DNA of 9,939 nt, taken from positions 1-9,939 of the forward strand of contig CAMYEJ010000043.1 of NCBI GenBank assembly GCA_947254665.1, given 5' to 3'. Position 1 is the stretch's first letter, and each line of letters starts with the position of its first letter. A program made the position numbers and the translations under genes. The notes below the pieces were generated by a model. It saw nothing but the letters and a program-made list of their open reading frames with translations. It was not told where the DNA came from and did not search any database. Shown here piece by piece: positions 6,322 to 9,939 of the stretch. Source of the stretch: an uncultured Peptoniphilus sp. Lineage in GTDB: Bacteria; Bacillota; Clostridia; Tissierellales; Peptoniphilaceae.

Positions 6322-7064
6322 GAGTTTTTTGTAACATTGTATTTTTTGTATAGTCTTTCTACAGTGTGTTTATAAAGATCTTTTTCTTTTTCTCTTCTTA
6401 CAAGTCTTTCGATGTCCGGTTTAGCTTCTTCAAAAGTTCTTACGGATTCGTCGTTCTTGTTTGTAACTTTTATAATGTGGTATCCAAACTGAGTCTTAAC
6501 AGGATCAGAAATTTCTCCCACTCCCATGTTAAAAGCAGCATCTTCAAATTCTTTTACCATTTGACCCTTTGTGAACACGCCTAGGTTGCCGCCATTTTCT
6601 TTAGATGGGCAGTTTGAATATTCTTTTGCAAGTTCTTTGAAATCTGCTCCATTGTCTAGTTTTTCTTTGATTTCCTTAGCTACAGATTCATCTTCAACTA
6701 AGATATGTGAAGCTTCAACAGAAGCATTGTTCTTGAAATTATCCTTGTGAGCTTCATAGTAATTCTTTAGATCTTCGTCAGTTATCTCAACAGTTTCTAG
6801 TAATTTACCAAGGGCATAGGATTTTAAAAGAGTTTCCTTTGTCTTTTCCAAGACTTTTACAAAATCTTCGTCCTTGTCCAATCCCTTTTCAATAGCTTCC
6901 ATGTAGATCATCTCTTGGTAAATAAGTTCATCTACAACTTGATCCATCATATTGTTTTGAGTAAAGTACATCCTCGTATTTGGATCTAATTGAGATAAAA
7001 ATATATTTAAGTCTTCGTTTGTTATTTCTCTATCGTTTACTTTTGCTAAAATTTCTTTATTCAT
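6309..7064 (-). CDS. Parvulin-type peptidyl-prolyl cis-trans isomerase, cytoplasmic (PpiC/SurA-like)
   Basis: 251 residues from the chosen start. Residues about 1-110 form a helical SurA/PrsA-like chaperone region. Residues about 114-203 are a parvulin domain with EASHILVEDE (His120), GGNLGVFTKGQM and TQFGYHIIKV (His196). There is no signal peptide or lipobox, so it should act in the cytoplasm, unlike PrsA. The frame is open further upstream, to an ATG at 7094, but the ATG at 7064 has AGGAGG four bases before it, and the usual start of such proteins (KILAKVNxxxIT-like) fits MNKEILAKVNDREIT. The upstream ATG would lie in the promoter leader. It is the first gene of the minus series, served by the promoter at 7085-7113. 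Confidence 0.92.
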   Translation of the reverse strand: MNKEILAKVNDREITNEDLNIFLSQLDPNTRMYFTQNNMMDQVVDELIYQEMIYMEAIEKGLDKDEDFVKVLEKTKETLLKSYALGKLLETVEITDEDLKNYYEAHKDNFKNNASVEASHILVEDESVAKEIKEKLDNGADFKELAKEYSNCPSKENGGNLGVFTKGQMVKEFEDAAFNMGVGEISDPVKTQFGYHIIKVTNKNDESVRTFEEAKPDIERLVRREKEKDLYKHTVERLYKKYNVTKNSKDK

Positions 7065-7074
7065 GTTACCTCCT
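7065..7074 (-). promoter_or_regulatory. Ribosome binding site that fixes the ppiC-like start
   Basis: The minus strand reads AGGAGG TAAC ATG, a near-perfect Shine-Dalgarno at short but usable spacing. It selects the ATG at 7064 over the in-frame ATG at 7094, which has no such site. Confidence 0.85.
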
Positions 7075-7084
7075 ATATGTGAAT

Positions 7085-7113
7085 ATTCTATCATTTATAG
7101 CAAAACTCTTCAA
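7085..7113 (-). promoter_or_regulatory. Promoter of the minus-strand series
   Basis: TTGAAG (7113-7108) and TAGAAT (7090-7085) on the minus strand are separated by exactly 17 bp, a good housekeeping sigma promoter. The expected start is near 7078, giving a short leader to the ppiC-like ATG. Its -35 box occupies the same bases as the -35 of the divergent glmS promoter. Confidence 0.75.
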
Positions 7114-7137
7114 GATACGAAGCTTTTGTGGTAAAAT
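7109..7137 (+). promoter_or_regulatory. glmS promoter (extended -10)
   Basis: TAAAAT at 7132-7137 is preceded by TG-N (7129-7131), an extended -10, with TTCAAG (7109-7114) as a poor -35 at 17 bp. Transcription starting near 7144 would leave about 18 bases before the ribozyme cleavage site, which suits the glmS arrangement. It is back to back with the minus-strand promoter and shares its -35 region. Confidence 0.65.
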
Positions 7138-7149
7138 AATTTAACAGGC

Positions 7150-7300
7150 AAAAATTTTGAAGCGCCAGAACCTTTTTGGTTGACGAGGAGTGAGATTATC
7201 GAAAATTCGGCGGATGTCTCAAAGGTACCACAGCCTAAGTGCCATACAAATATGCGAGTAATCGCAAAACAGAATTGGCAAAGTGGAGCCGAGTAAATTT
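7150..7300 (+). ncRNA. glmS ribozyme (glucosamine-6-phosphate-responsive)
   Basis: The leader carries glmS ribozyme hallmarks. AGCGCCAGAACC begins at 7161, with expected cleavage between A7161 and G7162. Then come TTGACGAGG, ATTATCGAAAATTCGGCGGA and GGTACCACAGCC. Supporting pairings are AACC/GGTT around a T-loop (P1), GCGCC with GGCG (P2), TGAGA 7191-7195 with TCTCA 7217-7221, and TGCCA 7240-7244 with TGGCA 7276-7280. The last encloses TGCGA/TCGCA closed by a GTAA (GNRA-type) tetraloop. In the known system GlcN6P acts as the catalytic cofactor; self-cleavage leaves a 5'-OH message that RNase J degrades, lowering GlmS. The element ends just before the glmS Shine-Dalgarno. The exact 5' and 3' limits are approximate. 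Confidence 0.95.
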
Positions 7301-7313
7301 ATCGGAGGTAATT

Positions 7314-9143
7314 ATGTGCGGAATTGTTTGCTATGACGGAAAACAAAATGCATTAGACATAATTGTTAATGGATTAGAAAAATTAGAGTACAGAGGTTAT
7401 GACTCTGCTGGTATCTCTGTCATCCATGACGGAAAGATAGAAACCATAAAAAAAGCAGGAAGACTAAATGTACTTGAAAATGAAATAAAAAATAGAAATT
7501 TAAAATATGTACCTACAATAGGAATCGGACACACAAGATGGGCAACCCACGGCGTTCCAACAGACGAAAACGCCCATCCTCATATGTCAATGGACGGAGT
7601 GATTTCAGTAGTACACAACGGAATAATCGAAAACTACATGGATTTAAAAGAAGAACTACTAAATGACGGATATAAATTTAAATCCGACACAGATACAGAA
7701 GTAGTAGCAGGAATCCTTGCAAAGTACTATGAAAATAATATTTTGGATACAGTACTAAAGGTAAGAAAAATGCTTGAAGGATCTTACGCAATTGGAATCC
7801 TATCCAACCACGATCCAGATACACTAATCGCTATGCGTCAAGATGCACCGCTAATCGCAGGAATTACAGAAGACGGCATCATAGTAGCATCAGACATCAC
7901 ATCCATAATCGAATATACAAAGAAAGTAATCTTCTTAGAATCAGGAGATTTATTATATTCAAACAAAAAAGAATACAAAATCATTGACAAAGATGATAAA
8001 GAAGTAGAAAGAGAAGTAAAAATTATCGACTGGAACTATGAAAAAGCAACCAAAGAAGGTTACGACCATTTCATGATCAAGGAGATAAACGAACAACCTA
8101 GAGCAATAAAAGAAGCCATCTCCATAAGAGTAAAAGATGGGTTTATAAACTTAGAAAATGGATTTACAAAAGAAGAAATCGAAAAATTCTCAACCATCTA
8201 CGTAGTAGCATGCGGAACAGCACACCACGCAGGAGAAGTAGGTAAATTTGCAATCGAAAAATTTGCAAAACGACCAGTATATGCAGAAATCGCATCAGAA
8301 TTTAGATATCAAAATCCATTTATAGATGAAAATTCACTTCTAATCGTAGTGTCACAATCAGGAGAAACAGCGGACACATTAGCAGCCATAAAAGAAGCCA
8401 AAAGAAGAGGAGCAAAAGTACTTTCAATCACAAACGTAGTAGGCTCATCCATAGATAGAGAATCAGACAAGACCATCTACTGCTACGCAGGACCAGAAGT
8501 CTCAGTAGCCTCTACAAAAGCATACACAACCCAACTAGTCGCACTATACTTCTTGGCACTAGACTTCGCTTATAAAACCGGCAAGATGACAGAAGAAGAA
8601 GTAAGAGAAGTTATAAAAAATCTAACAAAAGTACCAGAACAAATAACAGAAATCTTAAAAAATCACAGCACAATAGAAGAAATAGCAAAAGAAATAAAAG
8701 ATGCAGAATCATCATTCTATATAGGACGTGGCATAGACTACCTATCAGCAAAAGAAGGAGCACTAAAACTAAAAGAAGTCACCTACATCCATGTAGAAGC
8801 ATTTCCAGCAGGAGAACTAAAACACGGATCACTAGCGTTAATAGAAGACAAGACGCCAGCATTTGCAATCGCAGGAAATGAAGAACTCCTACCAAAGACT
8901 CAGTCAAATATCAAAGAAATCTCCGCAAGAGGAGGATGGGTATACGGAATAGGAATCGATGACGAATTAGAAATGCTAAAGACAACCTGTAGAAAAGTAG
9001 TAATCCTACCAAAAAATATGGATATACTAATGCCGATTCTAACAGCTATCCCAATGCAACTACTCGCATACTATACATCAGTAGCAAAAGGAATCGACGT
9101 AGATAGACCAAGGAATTTGGCAAAATCCGTAACAGTTGAATAA
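7314..9143 (+). CDS. glmS: Glutamine--fructose-6-phosphate aminotransferase (isomerizing)
   Basis: 609 residues, the same length as the well-studied enzyme. It makes glucosamine-6-phosphate from fructose-6-phosphate and glutamine, the first step to UDP-GlcNAc and the cell wall. The N-terminal glutaminase domain (about 2-240) has nucleophile Cys2 (MCGIVCYDG), EYRGYDSAG, GHTRWATHG, HNGIIENY and SDTDTEV. Two SIS sugar-isomerase domains follow, with VACGTAHHAG (298-307), SQSGETADT (347-355), SVASTKAYTTQL and GELKHGSLALIE, and the C-terminus RNLAKSVTVE carries Lys604 at the expected place. The start is ATG 7314: GGAGG lies five bases before it and Cys must be residue 2. A longer open frame back to 7239 runs through the ribozyme and is not coding. 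A terminator follows. Confidence 0.98.
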   Translation: MCGIVCYDGKQNALDIIVNGLEKLEYRGYDSAGISVIHDGKIETIKKAGRLNVLENEIKNRNLKYVPTIGIGHTRWATHGVPTDENAHPHMSMDGVISVVHNGIIENYMDLKEELLNDGYKFKSDTDTEVVAGILAKYYENNILDTVLKVRKMLEGSYAIGILSNHDPDTLIAMRQDAPLIAGITEDGIIVASDITSIIEYTKKVIFLESGDLLYSNKKEYKIIDKDDKEVEREVKIIDWNYEKATKEGYDHFMIKEINEQPRAIKEAISIRVKDGFINLENGFTKEEIEKFSTIYVVACGTAHHAGEVGKFAIEKFAKRPVYAEIASEFRYQNPFIDENSLLIVVSQSGETADTLAAIKEAKRRGAKVLSITNVVGSSIDRESDKTIYCYAGPEVSVASTKAYTTQLVALYFLALDFAYKTGKMTEEEVREVIKNLTKVPEQITEILKNHSTIEEIAKEIKDAESSFYIGRGIDYLSAKEGALKLKEVTYIHVEAFPAGELKHGSLALIEDKTPAFAIAGNEELLPKTQSNIKEISARGGWVYGIGIDDELEMLKTTCRKVVILPKNMDILMPILTAIPMQLLAYYTSVAKGIDVDRPRNLAKSVTVE

Positions 9144-9154
9144 AGTTAAAAATT

Positions 9155-9181
9155 TAGTGAGGGTAACCTCACTATTTTTTT
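9155..9181 (+). terminator. Intrinsic terminator of glmS
   Basis: TAGTGAGG (9155-9162) pairs perfectly with CCTCACTA (9167-9174) around a GTAA loop, followed by seven T residues. It is a strong rho-independent terminator 11 bp after the glmS stop codon and isolates glmS from the repeat region. Confidence 0.92.
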
Positions 9182-9211
9182 GTTTTTGTGTGGGAATAAT
9201 CATCCATGTTT

Positions 9212-9236
9212 AACCACACCAGGGTTATACCCGTTC
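9212..9236 (+). repeat. Dispersed repeat arm, copy 1
   Basis: AACCACACCAGGGTTATACC continues to 9236 and recurs at 9653-9677 in direct orientation with two mismatches over 25 bases. It is the outer arm of the repeat unit seen three times in this region. Confidence 0.75.
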
Positions 9237-9247
9237 AAAGCCCTAGC

Positions 9248-9264
9248 CGAAATCTTTGATTTCG
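9248..9264. repeat. Triloop hairpin 1
   Basis: CGAAATC-TTT-GATTTCG, a perfect 7-bp stem with a three-base loop, lies inside the left half of the composite element. Confidence 0.7.
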
Positions 9265-9404
9265 TAGCAGGTCTTGTGCAAAGAGTTCCAAAGAAGCCAA
9301 ACGAAGTGAAGGCTGATTTGCAGAACTCGACTGCCGCTCAGGGTGACTGTCTTCCTCTGGAATTTTATAGAGAATATCCTCCCAACTACAGTCACCCTGA
9401 GCGA

Positions 9405-9419
9405 GAAACCGAAGGTTTC
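9405..9419. repeat. Triloop hairpin 2
   Basis: GAAACC-GAA-GGTTTC, a perfect 6-bp stem with a three-base loop, lies exactly between the CCTGAGCG and GTCGAATGGG arms of the right unit. Confidence 0.7.
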
Positions 9420-9440
9420 GAGTCGAATGGGTATAACCTC

Positions 9441-9457
9441 CGAGGACCAAGTCCTTG
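9441..9457. repeat. Triloop hairpin 3
   Basis: CGAGGAC-CAA-GTCCTTG forms a 7-bp stem with one G-T wobble and a three-base loop. It is immediately outside the composite element. Confidence 0.65.
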
Positions 9458-9473
9458 TAACTACACTGTAGCG

Positions 9474-9488
9474 GAAGCAATCTGCTTC
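9474..9488. repeat. Triloop hairpin 4
   Basis: GAAGCA-ATC-TGCTTC, a 6-bp stem with a three-base loop, is preceded by TGTAGCG. The same preceding bases occur, on the opposite strand, beside hairpin 6. Confidence 0.65.
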
Positions 9489-9551
9489 TAATATCTTAGG
9501 TGCTAAATTCTTTTTATTCAAGCCTTCATGCGTGTAATACTCTCCAAACTG

Positions 9552-9586
9552 GTCATCCTGAGCTAACGTAGTGAGTCGAAGGATCT
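9552..9586 (+). repeat. Short dispersed repeat of the TCATCCTGAGC...GTCGAAGGATCT type
   Basis: GTCATCCTGAGC (9552-9563) and GTCGAAGGATCT (9575-9586) flank an 11-base centre, TAACGTAGTGA. The flanks are nearly complementary (AGATCCTT against the start) and are variants of the flanks of the two larger units, GTCACCCTGAGC and GTCGAATGGGT. It looks like a minimal member of the same repeat family. Confidence 0.7.
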
Positions 9587-9652
9587 GACCTATATTTAAC
9601 CCTTCTATTCCAAAAAAATATTAAAACATCCTCCACTTGGTCACCCAGTCAT

Positions 9653-9716
9653 AACCACACCAGGGTTAGACCCATTCGACTACGACGGCAGAGCCGTTTC
9701 CGCTCAGGGTGACTGT
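9653..9716 (-). repeat. Single copy of the modular repeat unit
   Basis: The unit runs from AACCACACCAGGGTTAGACC (9653) to CGCTCAGGGTGACTGT (9701-9716). Read on the minus strand it has the order ACAGTCACCCTGAGCG, a small hairpin (GAAACGGC-TCT-GCCGT), then GTCGAATGGGT. That is the same order as the unit at 9388-9438 but with a different hairpin in the middle. Confidence 0.75.
9685..9697. repeat. Triloop hairpin 5
   Basis: ACGGC-AGA-GCCGT, a 5-bp GC-rich stem with a three-base loop, is the centre of the repeat unit at 9653-9716. Confidence 0.65.
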
Positions 9717-9753
9717 ATTCCTTTAGTGTTATTAAATAGGGCCTCTCGGCTGT

Positions 9754-9770
9754 GGAAGCAAAATGCTTCC
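9754..9770. repeat. Triloop hairpin 6
   Basis: GGAAGCA-AAA-TGCTTCC, a perfect 7-bp stem with a three-base loop, is followed by GCTACA. It is an inverted relative of the module at 9467-9488 (TGTAGCGGAAGCA). Confidence 0.65.
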
Positions 9771-9821
9771 GCTACAAAATAATCATCTTCAGTTGACTCT
9801 GCAACAAAATACACACATCAA

Positions 9822-9850
9822 TAGACTTTTTCACTAAATAACTATATAAT
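9822..9850 (+). promoter_or_regulatory. Promoter of the right-edge gene
   Basis: TAGACT (9822-9827) and a perfect TATAAT (9845-9850) are separated by 17 bp. This is a good housekeeping-type promoter that would start transcription near 9857, very close to the start codon of the gene that follows. Confidence 0.75.
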
Positions 9851-9865
9851 ATAGAAAAGGAGTTA

Positions 9866-9939
9866 ATGGAGAATTACAAGTTAATGGAAGATTTTATATA
9901 TATAATTTTATTTTTAATATCGATATATTTTTCTTATAA
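9866..9939 (+). CDS. 5' end of a probable membrane protein (partial)
   Basis: The frame from ATG 9866 is open to the window edge (24 codons). It begins MENYKLMEDF and then becomes strongly hydrophobic, IYIILFLISIYFSY, so an N-terminal membrane helix or signal anchor is likely. Two in-frame ATGs are possible. ATG 9866 has AAAGGAG only three bases away; ATG 9884 has GGAG twelve bases away inside the first choice. Neither spacing is ideal, and I prefer the first only slightly. A good promoter lies just upstream, so the message would have almost no leader. The family cannot be recognised from this fragment. Confidence 0.6.
   Translation, partial: MENYKLMEDFIYIILFLISIYFSY

Larger units (their letters stand above)
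9223..9438. repeat. Composite inverted-repeat (MITE/REP-like) element
   Basis: The outer arms GGTTATACCCGTTC (9223-9236) and GAATGGGTATAACC (9425-9438) are inverted repeats matching at 13 of 14 bases. The inner arms CGCTCAGGGTGACTGT (9335-9350) and ACAGTCACCCTGAGCG (9388-9403) are perfect over 16 bp. ACTCGA and TCGAGT also mirror each other between these. The right half, 9388-9438, is a compact unit with a hairpin in its middle; the left half is longer because of about 80 extra bases. No transposase and no clear target duplication is seen. Confidence 0.75.
9184..9821. other. Gene-free repeat region
   Basis: About 640 bp without a believable gene. Open frames of 80-103 codons exist, but they run through inverted repeats, lack ribosome sites and look nothing like a protein family. 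The content is a patchwork of short dispersed repeats and small hairpins, listed separately. Local base composition is noticeably more GC-rich than the nearby coding DNA, which suggests a different origin. Confidence 0.7.

Noticed and set aside
7065..7094. A 10-residue N-terminal extension of the PpiC-like protein
   Set aside because: It would cover the Shine-Dalgarno AGGAGG and reach into the promoter -10; the ATG at 7064 has the proper ribosome site.
7239..7313. A 25-residue N-terminal extension of GlmS
   Set aside because: It lies in the ribozyme, and GlmS needs Cys directly after the initiator Met.
9180..9521. Overlapping open frames of 81-103 codons on both strands
   Set aside because: They run through inverted repeats and hairpins, have no good ribosome sites and show no protein-like family pattern.
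9223..9716. CRISPR array
   Set aside because: Repeats are in both orientations, uneven in spacing and variable in their centres, with no regular spacers and no cas genes.
9223..9770. Retron or other reverse-transcriptase-linked RNA
   Set aside because: There are many small hairpins but no reverse transcriptase gene or a/a' arms in the window.

Overview
The window looks like chromosomal DNA of a low-GC, AT-rich, Gram-positive anaerobe. A clostridial or Tissierellia-type organism (the Anaerococcus/Peptoniphilus neighbourhood) is my inference. It rests on AGGAGG-type ribosome binding sites, a glmS ribozyme, a clostridial-type RelA/SpoT-domain protein, and a DUF1292 protein with a Cys/His-rich head. 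I see no phage, plasmid, transposase, CRISPR, tRNA or rRNA gene.

Layout. Positions 1-96 hold the 3' end of a plus-strand gene, followed by its terminator. Positions 174-7064 are a long, tightly packed minus-strand gene series, read from right to left: ppiC-like cytoplasmic foldase, RelA/SpoT-domain protein, msrA, pepD, DUF1292 protein, 1-Cys Bcp peroxiredoxin, YtqA-type radical SAM protein (MnmL), P-loop protein, a 33-residue membrane peptide, and a DUF6648-like protein. Junctions are mostly overlaps or gaps of a few bases. The two larger gaps are a hairpin between ppiC and the RelA-like gene, and about 72 bp carrying a candidate promoter and an imperfect palindrome before pepD. The series ends at a strong terminator whose loop contains the last gene's stop codon.

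A divergent promoter pair with overlapping -35 boxes near 7110 drives the minus series one way and glmS the other. The glmS leader carries a recognisable glmS ribozyme, and the correct glmS start is 7314. glmS ends in a strong terminator at 9155-9181. From about 9184 to 9780 there is no convincing gene. The region holds modular REP/MITE-like repeats: short arms related to GTCACCCTGAGC and GTCGAATGGGT, plus at least six different small hairpins, all with three-base loops. At the right edge a new plus-strand gene begins with a good promoter and a hydrophobic N-terminus.

Function. The minus series mixes redox repair and detoxification (MsrA, Bcp), protein folding and turnover (PpiC, PepD), tRNA wobble modification (MnmL) and possible alarmone signalling (RelA-like), which suggests a growth or stress maintenance operon. 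glmS makes glucosamine-6-phosphate for the cell wall under ribozyme feedback. I do not see a clear-cut new defence or mobile system. The most interesting items are the unlisted 33-residue membrane peptide locked between two genes of unknown function, the RelA-like protein with an altered substrate loop, and the modular triloop-hairpin repeats.
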